A DNA stretch of 15,032 bases from Bdellovibrionales bacterium (GTDB lineage: Bacteria > Bdellovibrionota > UBA1018). This document shows positions 6,920 through 13,220 of this stretch, in pieces (positions within the stretch are counted from its first letter, which is position 1; each line of letters opens with the position of its first letter). The stretch spans positions 1-15,032 of the forward strand of contig JAGWZD010000021.1 in assembly GCA_018968995.1 (NCBI GenBank), in the 5' to 3' direction. The notes under the pieces are model-generated. The model was given only the letters and a program-made list of their open reading frames with translations, did no database searches and was not told where the DNA came from. The position numbers and the translations under genes are program-made.

Positions 6920-7473
6920 AATGAAGAGCCCCAGAGCGTAATATAGCGAGTAAAACGCTGAAGCTCATCTCGGTAATCATCTGCATCTAAAAATTGGACT
7001 TTGATTTTTTTACCGAGCGGGTGCCCACGAGCAATACGCTCGACCTCGTCGTGCTGGTCGCTGATTACGGCCACATCATAGTCTGAATCAGTCGTTCCTT
7101 TACCCTCAGCACGAACTCCCACAAGAAACCCTCGTGGACAGATCGATTCAAGCGACTGGCGTAAAGTCTCTAAATCACAGACCGCCGACAGCACCTTCAG
7201 AAGCTCAATCCGTCCTTCGTCATCTCGCAATCGAATCGCACGCTCATGATCCACCCAATCGATCATGCCCACCGCGCTTAGCTTTGCGAGCATCTGCTTG
7301 AGACCATCCGGACCACCTACACCTCGGACACCCTTAAGCCGATTCGAAAGCTGACGCAGAGGAAAAACTGTAGTGGATTCAGTTAAAAGAAGACGAATCA
7401 ACTTTTGTTCAGCAGAGGAAAACAGTAACTCATCCAAGTTTGTATTCTCAGGTTTCTTTACTCGTGAGGCCAT
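6916..7473 (-). CDS. Winged-helix plus MNT-type nucleotidyltransferase-like protein
   Basis: This 185-residue protein appears to have two parts. Residues about 15-85 look like a winged helix-turn-helix (SAEQKLIRLLLTES, PLRQLSNRLKG, LAKLSAVGMIDW, then a basic wing). Residues about 100-185 resemble a minimal nucleotidyltransferase of the DNA polymerase beta superfamily: GVRAEGKGTTDSDYDVAVIS fits G-[S]-x10-D-x-D with Gly119, Asp131 and Asp133, but the usual Ser after Gly is Val120. The strand that normally supplies a third carboxylate reads KIKVQFLD, where Gln160 may replace it. Nucleotide transfer is therefore uncertain; a DNA-binding sensor is another option. AGGTGA before the ATG supports the start. 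It overlaps the GAF gene by 16 bp and lspA by ATGA. No HEPN partner is adjacent, so a classic HEPN/MNT toxin-antitoxin role is not supported. Confidence 0.72.
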   Translation of the reverse strand: MASRVKKPENTNLDELLFSSAEQKLIRLLLTESTTVFPLRQLSNRLKGVRGVGGPDGLKQMLAKLSAVGMIDWVDHERAIRLRDDEGRIELLKVLSAVCDLETLRQSLESICPRGFLVGVRAEGKGTTDSDYDVAVISDQHDEVERIARGHPLGKKIKVQFLDADDYRDELQRFTRYITLWGSSL

Positions 7474-7910
7474 CGTTCACCTAGCTCCCGCGCCACCTGG
7501 CGCACCCAACTTTCCTCCTGCTCACCAAATGCTGCAGGAATATGACTATCGATATCGATCTGTCCGAGAATTTTTCCCTCAAGACTTCGAACCAAAACAA
7601 CAAGCTCTGATTTCGTCGCTACACTGCAAGACAGATAATTCTTAACCTGAGTCACATCAGGGACGTTCAAGTCTCGGTTCTCCGCTACTGCGGTTCCGCA
7701 TATACCCGTTCCGACGGGGATCTTTTTGTGCTCGGTGGCCTCACCAATAAAAGGTCCTAAAACGAGCGACTTTCCGCGCAGAATATAAATGCCCACCCAA
7801 TTAAAACGGGGTGAAAGCGATGCGATATAGCGCACGGCTGAACCAAGAGGTGCCTCTGGCTGAAACCAAACGGGCTGATTCACCGAAACATCCTCAACGC
7901 GTTTTTTCAC
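7458..7910 (-). CDS. GAF-domain protein of the free-methionine-(R)-sulfoxide reductase type
   Basis: This single GAF domain of 150 residues closely follows the fRMsr (YebR/MsrC) family, which reduces free methionine-R-sulfoxide in the cytoplasm. Matching blocks are FNWVGIYIL (36-44), LVLGPFIGEAT (49-59), IPVGTGICGTAVAENRDLNVPDV (64-86), SCSVATKSELVV (94-105) and GQIDIDSH (116-123). The family has three conserved cysteines at spacings 10 and 24; here the second and third are Cys71 and Cys95, while the first position is His61. The Glu of SE (102) and the IDIDS acidic residues are kept. It may still be a reductase using two cysteines, or a ligand sensor. The start is GTG with no clear Shine-Dalgarno, 12 nt after the transporter stop, suggesting coupled translation. 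Confidence 0.83.
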   Translation of the reverse strand: MKKRVEDVSVNQPVWFQPEAPLGSAVRYIASLSPRFNWVGIYILRGKSLVLGPFIGEATEHKKIPVGTGICGTAVAENRDLNVPDVTQVKNYLSCSVATKSELVVLVRSLEGKILGQIDIDSHIPAAFGEQEESWVRQVARELGERWPHE

Positions 7911-7922
7911 AATAGTAAAAGT

Positions 7923-8864
7923 TTAACTGATTTCGGAGGTTTGCGCGAGTGCTCTCCCTTTTCTCGACCGGCGTGGGCCCCTCTGAAAGCCGATCAAGAA
8001 AACAGCAACCGACAGAGTGAATACACCGATCCACTGAAGACCCGAAAGCCTTTCGTCAAAAAACCACCACCCTAGTAGCGCAGAGAAGGCGGCGGTAAGT
8101 AAACCCATCGAACTACCGATTCCGGCGCTGACTAATGCATACCCTCGGGTCATTGCATACTGCGCCAGCGTACCGAATGCGCCGAGCGCAAGAACGAGCC
8201 CAAGCTGCAATGGCGATGAAAATATGACACTTACAACATGGCCCGGCCGTGCTTCTAAAAAGGCTAAGGGCAAAGCAAGGATGAAAGCCAGGGCACTAAA
8301 ATAAAAAATAATAAGCTCAGCCGAAAAACGGAAAGAGGCCGCTCTCACTGCAGTGGTTGCCATCGCAGAAAAAATCGCTCCCAGAACTCCAATGGCTACC
8401 GCCAAAAGAGAAAGCTGCGAGCCTGCCTCACTCGAGCTTTTGTTGAGGTTAGGTGAGATTAATAGCATCAGACCGAGTGCAGCCAACCCAATCCATAGCA
8501 GTGAGCTTTTTTCGACCCTCTCATTTAGAAAAAGTGCAGAAAACATCAATACAAAGACGATCGCACTCCAGTTCAACAAAGTAGCGATCGCTAATGGAAG
8601 ATGCGTTGCTCCGTAGAAAAGACAAGATATGCCCCCAAAACCCGCTAGACCGCGGATCACCAGGACAGCAGTTCCTGTTTTTGGAATAAATTTCTGACCC
8701 TGAGCCATCAGGGCCAACATAAAGACCAGCGAAGTGAAACCCGTTCGAATAACTACTAACCAGAACGCGGATAAATCAGCAGACAGCAGCTTTACTATCA
8801 CCGTCATGAAGGCAAAGCCCAGAGAGCTTGCCGCCATCAAAGCTAAAGGCCGCAGATGAGTCAT
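7923..8864 (-). CDS. EamA/DMT-superfamily inner-membrane transporter
   Basis: This 313-residue protein has about ten hydrophobic helices arranged as two EamA repeats. The first runs from the N-terminus to LFLNERV and includes GFAFMTVIVKLL, RTGFTSLVF, FYGATHLPLAIATLLNWSAIVFVLMF. The second begins near ILGAIFSAMAT-like sequence and includes YAMTRGYALVSAGIGSSMGLLTAAFSALLGWWFFDERL. A Glu-Arg pair closes the fourth helix of each repeat, as is common in the family. A basic tail follows (QRGPRRSRKGR). Members move small metabolites, amino acids or purines; the substrate cannot be read from sequence. It lies 12 nt after the exported-protein gene and 12 nt before the GAF gene, with no Shine-Dalgarno of its own, consistent with one operon. 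Confidence 0.88.
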   Translation of the reverse strand: MTHLRPLALMAASSLGFAFMTVIVKLLSADLSAFWLVVIRTGFTSLVFMLALMAQGQKFIPKTGTAVLVIRGLAGFGGISCLFYGATHLPLAIATLLNWSAIVFVLMFSALFLNERVEKSSLLWIGLAALGLMLLISPNLNKSSSEAGSQLSLLAVAIGVLGAIFSAMATTAVRAASFRFSAELIIFYFSALAFILALPLAFLEARPGHVVSVIFSSPLQLGLVLALGAFGTLAQYAMTRGYALVSAGIGSSMGLLTAAFSALLGWWFFDERLSGLQWIGVFTLSVAVFLIGFQRGPRRSRKGRALAQTSEIS

Positions 8865-8876
8865 GAGAGAACGAAC

Positions 8877-9446
8877 TTAAGGAAGGCGAGAATAGGTAAT
8901 CTCGCTGAAGGTCTTCTTGCGTCCGTTATTCCAAAACATTTCCTGGTAAAACGTTACGCCGTCCTGAGAGAGATCAGAAGTGGAGTTTACTCGAGTTCCC
9001 AGGCCAAGCTCCTGCTGAATCACCATGAGTTGGCTTAATGAATCATATGATCCACTTGAAGATGGGTTCGTAGAGGAGTCTTCTCCCCCGCCCAAAATGA
9101 TTTCGGCTCGTGATTCCTCTCTTGAAGTCTCACGCATCCAATAAACTCGCTCATATTCACGTACCTGAGTCACTGCCCCACTTGAGTCTAAAGTTTCTTC
9201 TTTAAAAGAATTCTTAGATACCAGAGCTGGAAATTTCAATTGCGTACGCCACTCAGAGCGCACCTCTACGGTCACCAGCGTTTTTCTGCCTGTAGCCAAA
9301 TCTTTACGAACCCCTTCACCGCGCCATTGTCCCAGCATCTTTTCGGCCCAATCTGGAGCCGAAGAACGACTTTCATAAGCATGCACTGGAAATGCACCGA
9401 GGATTAAACCAAAAACCAGAGCAGCACGGAGAAGACAAGCTTTCAT
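8877..9446 (-). CDS. Exported hypothetical protein, probably beta-rich
   Basis: This 189-residue protein has a signal peptide (residues 1-23; basic n-region, hydrophobic core, cut after Val-His-Ala). The mature part starts with an APDWAEKMLGQWRGEGVRKD block, reminiscent of the 'LlG.W.GeG' start of DUF1579- and nitrobindin/lipocalin-like small barrels, and continues with alternating beta-strand-like segments ending in FSEITYSRLP. The lipocalin-like idea is inference only. A serine-rich, glycine-rich stretch (GGGEDSSTNPSSSGS) interrupts the middle and is probably a loop. GAGAGG shortly before the ATG is a good ribosome binding site. It appears to be the first gene of the ten-gene minus-strand operon and diverges from the lipoprotein gene on the other strand. 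I do not know its function. Confidence 0.72.
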   Translation of the reverse strand: MKACLLRAALVFGLILGAFPVHAYESRSSAPDWAEKMLGQWRGEGVRKDLATGRKTLVTVEVRSEWRTQLKFPALVSKNSFKEETLDSSGAVTQVREYERVYWMRETSREESRAEIILGGGEDSSTNPSSSGSYDSLSQLMVIQQELGLGTRVNSTSDLSQDGVTFYQEMFWNNGRKKTFSEITYSRLP

Positions 9447-9519
9447 GGCCTCTCAATTACACCGCTAATCTCTAGCAGTCCACCGCAGTATGGACCCTCA
9501 GTTGCATTCTAAAAAAGCT
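9447..9519. promoter_or_regulatory. Divergent intergenic region
   Basis: This stretch separates the first gene of the ten-gene minus-strand operon from the lipoprotein gene on the plus strand. It should carry outward promoters for both. I see only a weak minus-strand candidate (TGGACT, 17-nt spacer, TAATTG) and no convincing plus-strand pair. No palindromic operator of note is visible. Confidence 0.35.
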
Positions 9520-10116
9520 ATGCGGATCAAGCCCCTATTCATCTGCGGCACTTTAGGTCTTGCGCTTCTCATGTCCTGTGGCCGAAACGGGGCAGATCGC
9601 TCGAGCGGCGACGGATCACCAACCGTACGTGGTGATCTCTTGGTTGGAACACAGTGCCCCTTTGGTACGGTCTCTAAAGCGATAAACGCTGGCGTCAAAC
9701 TCTATAACTGTAAGATCGGAATACCAGAAATTGAACTGAGCGGGCCCCCTGTACCGATTTATCTTTCTGCGGACTGTGCCGAAAAAACCCTAGCGGTGCG
9801 TACTGCGGATGGAAGCGTGGATACCCTGTGGCAGACTCTACCAAATGGAGCCTTCTCATTAGTGATACCTGGATTTAAAACCAAATTAGGCCCTGACAGC
9901 TCACGTAATGCACTCTGCTTGTCTTCGTTAACGATGGAAATATCGGGTCAGGTGGACTGCCGCGACCGAGACATTCTTTCCATTCGCGTTGATACTCTGC
10001 GAATGTGGATGAAGGCCCCTTATCCTGAAGATAGCGCTGCGCTTCAGCTTCCTGCCTGTCAGCTGCCGACTGGCTGCCGCTTGGAGACCAATCTAAATCT
10101 GAGACAGTGTGGCTAG
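9520..10116 (+). CDS. Cysteine-rich lipoprotein of unknown function
   Basis: From the ATG at 9520 the product has 198 residues and starts with a textbook lipoprotein signal: MRIKPLFICGTLGLALLMSC, with Leu-Met-Ser before Cys20. Gly-Arg rather than Asp at positions +2/+3 points to outer-membrane rather than inner-membrane retention, by E. coli rules. An in-frame ATG at 9490 would add ten polar residues before the signal peptide and is less likely; neither start has a strong Shine-Dalgarno. The mature protein has a Ser/Gly/Asp-rich tether, then eight more cysteines in the segments TQC, YNC, ADC, ALC, VDC, PAC, TGC and RQC, enough for four disulfides. I do not recognise the domain. It should be a substrate of the Lgt and LspA encoded nearby. 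The gap to the protease gene is 27 nt, so they may be co-transcribed. Confidence 0.75.
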   Translation: MRIKPLFICGTLGLALLMSCGRNGADRSSGDGSPTVRGDLLVGTQCPFGTVSKAINAGVKLYNCKIGIPEIELSGPPVPIYLSADCAEKTLAVRTADGSVDTLWQTLPNGAFSLVIPGFKTKLGPDSSRNALCLSSLTMEISGQVDCRDRDILSIRVDTLRMWMKAPYPEDSAALQLPACQLPTGCRLETNLNLRQCG

Positions 10117-10143
10117 GGCATCTCTATTGCTTTAGCCTGTTCC

Positions 10144-11292
10144 ATGAATTCCAAAATAAATCGTAAAGGGCTCATAGGATCAAGCTGGGGAGTCGGGCGC
10201 TACAAAGGAGTTCAGATCAGGTTACACGTTACCCTGCTACTAGCCATTCCTTATCTGATCTTTGTGACTTATGCGGGGTTCGACGCGCTCACTCGGGCAG
10301 CAGGTGTCAGTCCAGGCGACCTGCTGTTCGGTCGACTGACCTGGAGCTTGGCAATGGCGCTGCTGCTGTTCGGTTCGGTCTTAATTCATGAGTTCGGTCA
10401 TGCCCTAGTGGCCTTAAAGCAAGGAGCCAGAGTGCGCAGCATCACGCTCATGCTTTTAGGCGGCATTTCTGACATCGATGACATCCCTGAGAGACCTGCC
10501 CAAGAGTTCCGTTTAGCCTTAATCGGTCCGGTTGTTAGCCTACTTCTTTCAGGTATCGGCTATGGAATTTTTCGGATTTCCTCGTCTCCAAATCTAGACT
10601 TTATCTCAATCTGGTTCGGTCAGATCAATCTTGTTTTGGCAATTTTCAACCTGATGCCCGCATTTCCGCTTGATGGGGGAAGAGCATTAAGAGCGGTAAT
10701 GGCGTCACGTATTGGGCCCATTCGGGCAACTCAGTCTGCCGCGAGAATCAGTACCGTATTTGCTTGGATTTTTGCCATTCTTGGAATCATTAGCTTCAAT
10801 GTGCTTTTGGTCCTTATTGCTTTTTTTCTTTATGTTGCAGCTCAGTCCGAACTCTCAATGACAGTCGCCCGAGGTCTTCTGAAAGGACTTAGCGTAGAAG
10901 ATGCGACGACACTATCCGACTCTTTGAGTGAAAGTGACACTATAGAAACCGCCATTGGAACAATGCTCAAAAACCGAACAACGATCCTTCCTATTCAAAA
11001 CGGGACAAGCTATTCTATCGTGTCTCTTCAAACCATTAGAGCGGTACCCCGATCCCTCAGGTCCACTGTAACAGTAGGAAATTACATGGGTGACTCCCTA
11101 GAGCCTCTCGACTCCAGAGACTCGCTCGAGCAAGCATTGAAAAAGATCCTTTCATCGCCTCTCGAGGCACTTCCGGTTCTGCGCGAGGGTCATCTGGTGG
11201 GGTACATTCGCTACTCGGATCTTACCGACGTGCTTCAACTTCGAAGCCTAGAACTCCCCCATGAAAAGGAGGGGCCCTCTCAGGCTGCTTGA
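10144..11292 (+). CDS. Site-2-protease-family (M50) zinc metalloprotease with CBS domains
   Basis: This 382-residue inner-membrane protein joins a site-2 protease core to a CBS pair. Such enzymes cut membrane segments of anti-sigma factors or other substrates, and the CBS pair may sense adenine nucleotides. The zinc motif HEFGH is at 82-86, and the third ligand lies in NLMPAFPLDGGRALRA at Asp177. About six hydrophobic helices surround these. The N-terminal WGVGRYKGVQIRLH block resembles the Rip3/SpoIVFB-like subgroup that has C-terminal CBS domains. Residues about 240-370 contain two CBS-like repeats, the second ending in LPVLREGHLVGYIRYSDLTDVLQL. No Shine-Dalgarno is obvious before the ATG, so translation may depend on the upstream lipoprotein gene. 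No sigma/anti-sigma pair lies in the window, so the substrate is unknown. Confidence 0.9.
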   Translation: MNSKINRKGLIGSSWGVGRYKGVQIRLHVTLLLAIPYLIFVTYAGFDALTRAAGVSPGDLLFGRLTWSLAMALLLFGSVLIHEFGHALVALKQGARVRSITLMLLGGISDIDDIPERPAQEFRLALIGPVVSLLLSGIGYGIFRISSSPNLDFISIWFGQINLVLAIFNLMPAFPLDGGRALRAVMASRIGPIRATQSAARISTVFAWIFAILGIISFNVLLVLIAFFLYVAAQSELSMTVARGLLKGLSVEDATTLSDSLSESDTIETAIGTMLKNRTTILPIQNGTSYSIVSLQTIRAVPRSLRSTVTVGNYMGDSLEPLDSRDSLEQALKKILSSPLEALPVLREGHLVGYIRYSDLTDVLQLRSLELPHEKEGPSQAA

Positions 11293-11325
11293 GCATCCTC
11301 TTGGCGTAAGCCACTAACCGCGCTA

Positions 11326-12102
11326 GTGCTTGGGAGAGTGAAAAAAGAGTCTGACTTCATGATCTTTGCCGATGGAGCGTGCACGGGGAACCCTGGTCCT
11401 GGAGGATGGGGGGCCATCGTCTATCATCCCGAAGGGCTGATCGAAGAGTTCGGCGGCCGCGTCCAACAAACTACCAACAATCAAATGGAGCTATTGGCAG
11501 TCATTCGCGCGCTAGGTCACATCCGCGGCCACCGTGGACCCGTAGAGGTGATCTCGGACTCACTTTACGTACTGCGAGGAATTACTCAGTGGATCTGGGG
11601 ATGGAGAAAGCGTGACTGGAAGACCGCCGAGGGAGGCGATGTTTCGAACCGTGAACTTTGGCAGGCCTTATCCGCTGAAGTGGCTCACCGCCGAACGGCT
11701 GGTGATCCGGCCATTCGCTGGTCTCATGTGCGCGGGCACCAGGGAGTTCCGGGAAACGAACGTGTGGATGAGATCGCCGTCGCCTTCTCTCAAGGAAAAA
11801 CTCTTTCAGAGCCTCTTTATCGAGGTCCACTGCTGAAATATTTCGTTGCCATTCACGATCTGCCGGAAAATCGTGACATCCCCGAGGCAGATCCAAACGA
11901 TAGACGAGAGAAGCCCCCCGCGGCACTCGCCTATCTTAGTCTTGTTGACGGTGTACCCATGCGGCATCCCGACTGGAAGTCCTGCGAGGCCCGCGTGAAG
12001 GGACGATCAGGTGCAAAATTTAAAAAAGTGATCAGTCTGGAAGAAGAGAAAAAAATTTGGGAGTCGTGGGGTATCCAAGCCCCGCCGACTCCCAGTGAGT
12101 AA
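11326..12102 (+). CDS. rnhA: RNase HI with C-terminal hybrid-binding domain
   Basis: This enzyme cleaves the RNA strand of RNA-DNA hybrids. Numbering from a GTG at 11326 (258 residues), the RNase HI core spans about 10-155 with catalytic residues Asp16 (FADGACTGNPGPGGWG), Glu55 (NNQMELLA), Asp78 (ISDSLYV) and Asp148, plus His138 in RGHQG. WIWGWRKRDWKT is the basic handle region. Residues about 202-250 look like the hybrid-binding (viroplasmin-like) domain of eukaryotic RNase H1: Tyr203, Trp217, Phe232, Lys233 and Lys234 have the same spacing as the human contacts Y29, W43, F58, K59 and K60. The domain usually lies at the N-terminus; here it follows the core and a charged linker. Other starts are GTG 11338 and ATG 11359; the last leaves a very short first strand. 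Ribosome binding sites do not decide between them. Confidence 0.93.
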   Translation: MLGRVKKESDFMIFADGACTGNPGPGGWGAIVYHPEGLIEEFGGRVQQTTNNQMELLAVIRALGHIRGHRGPVEVISDSLYVLRGITQWIWGWRKRDWKTAEGGDVSNRELWQALSAEVAHRRTAGDPAIRWSHVRGHQGVPGNERVDEIAVAFSQGKTLSEPLYRGPLLKYFVAIHDLPENRDIPEADPNDRREKPPAALAYLSLVDGVPMRHPDWKSCEARVKGRSGAKFKKVISLEEEKKIWESWGIQAPPTPSE

Positions 12103-12774
12103 TCAGTAATTCTTGCTCATCTCGCTTAATACCTGATTGCGAACCTTTACGAACTCCCCAGGAACCCGCTTCTCGGCTTCACTCACAAAAAAATCAGCGG
12201 GCGCAAACCAAGGTTTATCAACTTCAGCATAAAAAGTAATGACCACTCGGTCCGCTGACGGATCGGTTGTCTTATTTAGCTCTGAACGAGTGTCGATTTT
12301 CTTTAAGTATTGTCCATATCCAGTGCCGACGATTTTCTTAGAAATGGAAGATGAAATTAGGCGAGTGGTCTGATCCGTCGCCAGATTCACATCCTGAGTG
12401 ACCGTGACGGTATCCTTTCCTTTTACGATGGCTGTGACCTCGAGGTACTTACTCGGCAAACCCTCAAAGGTGGTATCGACTGGGCCGCGATCAATTCTGG
12501 CGCGTTGCTTTAACTGTTCAATCGAAAAGGCCTGAAGCTTTTCAAGATCTCCACCCAGCTGGGGGTAAACAACACACTCCGAACTCATTGAGGTCAGGTA
12601 AGTAGCGCCACTTTTAAGCTGAGGTTTTTTCACCCAGGTAGGGTCCTGACAAACATACCCTTTTTCAGGAGTGAGTAGATCGATAGACTGGCCTTCATAG
12701 GGCACCATCACGACTCCAAGCACCAACTGAAGCATGGTCAGAACAGACTGAACGGCAGATGCTAAGGCGAACAT
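12103..12774 (-). CDS. Hypothetical envelope protein
   Basis: I do not recognise this 223-residue protein. The ATG has an excellent ribosome binding site (GGAGGAGA at 12784 to 12777), so the start is firm. The first 25 residues are hydrophobic (two stretches around Leu4-Ala7 and Leu12-Val24) but have no Lys or Arg, unusual for a Sec signal peptide; export is likely but not certain. Two cysteines (42 and 67) could form a disulfide. The middle is beta-strand-like with many Thr, Val and Lys. The C-terminal part (FYAEVDKPWFAPADFFVSEAEKRV, then a helix) resembles no motif known to me. Its stop codon directly abuts the rnhA stop on the other strand. The short gap to the upstream terminator leaves little space for a promoter. 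Confidence 0.7.
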   Translation of the reverse strand: MFALASAVQSVLTMLQLVLGVVMVPYEGQSIDLLTPEKGYVCQDPTWVKKPQLKSGATYLTSMSSECVVYPQLGGDLEKLQAFSIEQLKQRARIDRGPVDTTFEGLPSKYLEVTAIVKGKDTVTVTQDVNLATDQTTRLISSSISKKIVGTGYGQYLKKIDTRSELNKTTDPSADRVVITFYAEVDKPWFAPADFFVSEAEKRVPGEFVKVRNQVLSEMSKNY

Positions 12775-12776
12775 AA

Positions 12777-12784
12777 TCTCCTCC
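12777..12784 (-). promoter_or_regulatory. Strong Shine-Dalgarno site
   Basis: Read on the minus strand, GGAGGAGA ends 2 nt before the ATG at 12774, with the core GGAGG spaced 5 nt from it. It is among the best ribosome binding sites in the window, and it fixes the start of the hypothetical envelope protein despite its unusual uncharged N-terminus. Confidence 0.75.
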
Positions 12785-12822
12785 GATTGAGTGAGTTCGC
12801 CTACCGTCTAACAAGAATTTTG

Positions 12823-12850
12823 AAAAAAAACACCGCCTGATTTGACGGTG
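12823..12850 (-). terminator. Intrinsic (Rho-independent) terminator
   Basis: On the minus strand, CACCGTC (12850 to 12844) pairs with GGCGGTG (12837 to 12831) through seven base pairs including one G-U, closing a 6-nt loop AAATCA. The stem is followed at once by eight T residues (12830 to 12823). It lies 22 nt after the stop codon of the small hypothetical gene, so it ends that transcript. The hypothetical envelope gene to its left should then need its own promoter in the 48 bases between, or depend on read-through. Confidence 0.85.
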
Positions 12851-12872
12851 CTGAAAGGGTGAATCCGTGCTT

Positions 12873-13130
12873 TTACGCGGCCTTAGAGGTCCCGCTTAGC
12901 TCCAAATCCACTTTTCCCCGAAAATCAGGAAAAAACGAGAATACCAGCTCGTCAAAATCGCCCGGAGAAATCCCCTCACGACCGGCCATCCGCTTTAATG
13001 GTTTCAGCTGAGCCTCGAACTCGCTGACATCGACTCGACCCTCGTGTTCACAATACAAATAGGCCGAACTGATGCGTTCACTGTACTGCTTACGAACCGT
13101 TTCCAAAAAGCTCTCTCTGTTCATACTCAT
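12873..13130 (-). CDS. Small hypothetical protein
   Basis: Reading from the ATG at 13130 gives 85 residues; a second ATG at 13124 gives 83, and the frame stays open to a TTG at 13163. None has a clear Shine-Dalgarno. The product looks soluble and largely helical (RESFLETVRKQYSERISSAY, then VSEFEAQLKPLKRMAGREG), followed by PGDFDELVFSFFPDF and a polar tail. No signal peptide, membrane segment or known motif is visible. It is followed by a good intrinsic terminator, which supports it being a real, transcribed gene. The large glycoside-hydrolase-like gene ends 90 nt upstream on the same strand. Function is unknown. Confidence 0.6.
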   Translation of the reverse strand: MSMNRESFLETVRKQYSERISSAYLYCEHEGRVDVSEFEAQLKPLKRMAGREGISPGDFDELVFSFFPDFRGKVDLELSGTSKAA

Positions 13131-13220
13131 AGTATCGGCGGTTTTTTGGCGGAACTGAAGCAACTCTTGAAATTCGCAGAATTGCGCAGAGATTTCACGA
13201 ATGTCACCGCGGACACAGCA
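13131..13220. promoter_or_regulatory. Intergenic region with short repeats
   Basis: The 90 bases between two minus-strand genes contain, read on the minus strand, TCTGCGCAAT followed directly by TCTGCGAATT (13190 to 13171), an 8/10 direct repeat with a 10-bp period. They also hold a small inverted repeat AATTC-GCA-GAATT (13171-13183). These could be an operator for the small gene, but no convincing promoter elements and no terminator for the large gene are visible. Confidence 0.3.

Larger units (their letters stand above)
2441..9446 (-). other. Ten-gene envelope/uptake operon
   Basis: All ten minus-strand genes from 9446 down to 2441 are joined by gaps of 12 nt or less or by overlaps: 12, 12, -16, -4 (ATGA), 4, -4 (ATGA), -35, -14 and -8 nt. 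There is no room for a promoter outside coding DNA or for a terminator between them. The order is exported protein, EamA transporter, fRMsr-like GAF protein, wHTH-NTase, lspA, lgt, plsY, BtuF-, BtuC- and BtuD-type importer genes. Internal promoters inside genes cannot be excluded. Confidence 0.8.

Noticed and set aside
6916..7910. HEPN/MNT-type toxin-antitoxin pair
   Set aside because: The neighbour of the NTase-like gene is a GAF protein without the HEPN R-x4-6-H motif, and the NTase motif is altered.
4141..9446. Corrinoid riboswitch controlling the BtuF-type gene
   Set aside because: The binding-protein gene overlaps plsY by 35 bp and has no leader. The only non-coding stretch at the operon head is about 43-73 bases, too short for a cobalamin riboswitch.
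10110..10138. Possible terminator after the lipoprotein gene (GGCTA ... TAGCC)
   Set aside because: Only 5 bp with a 19-nt loop and no T-run; too weak to call.
11582..11926. Minus-strand frame of 114 codons
   Set aside because: It is antisense to rnhA; no start context or motif supports it.
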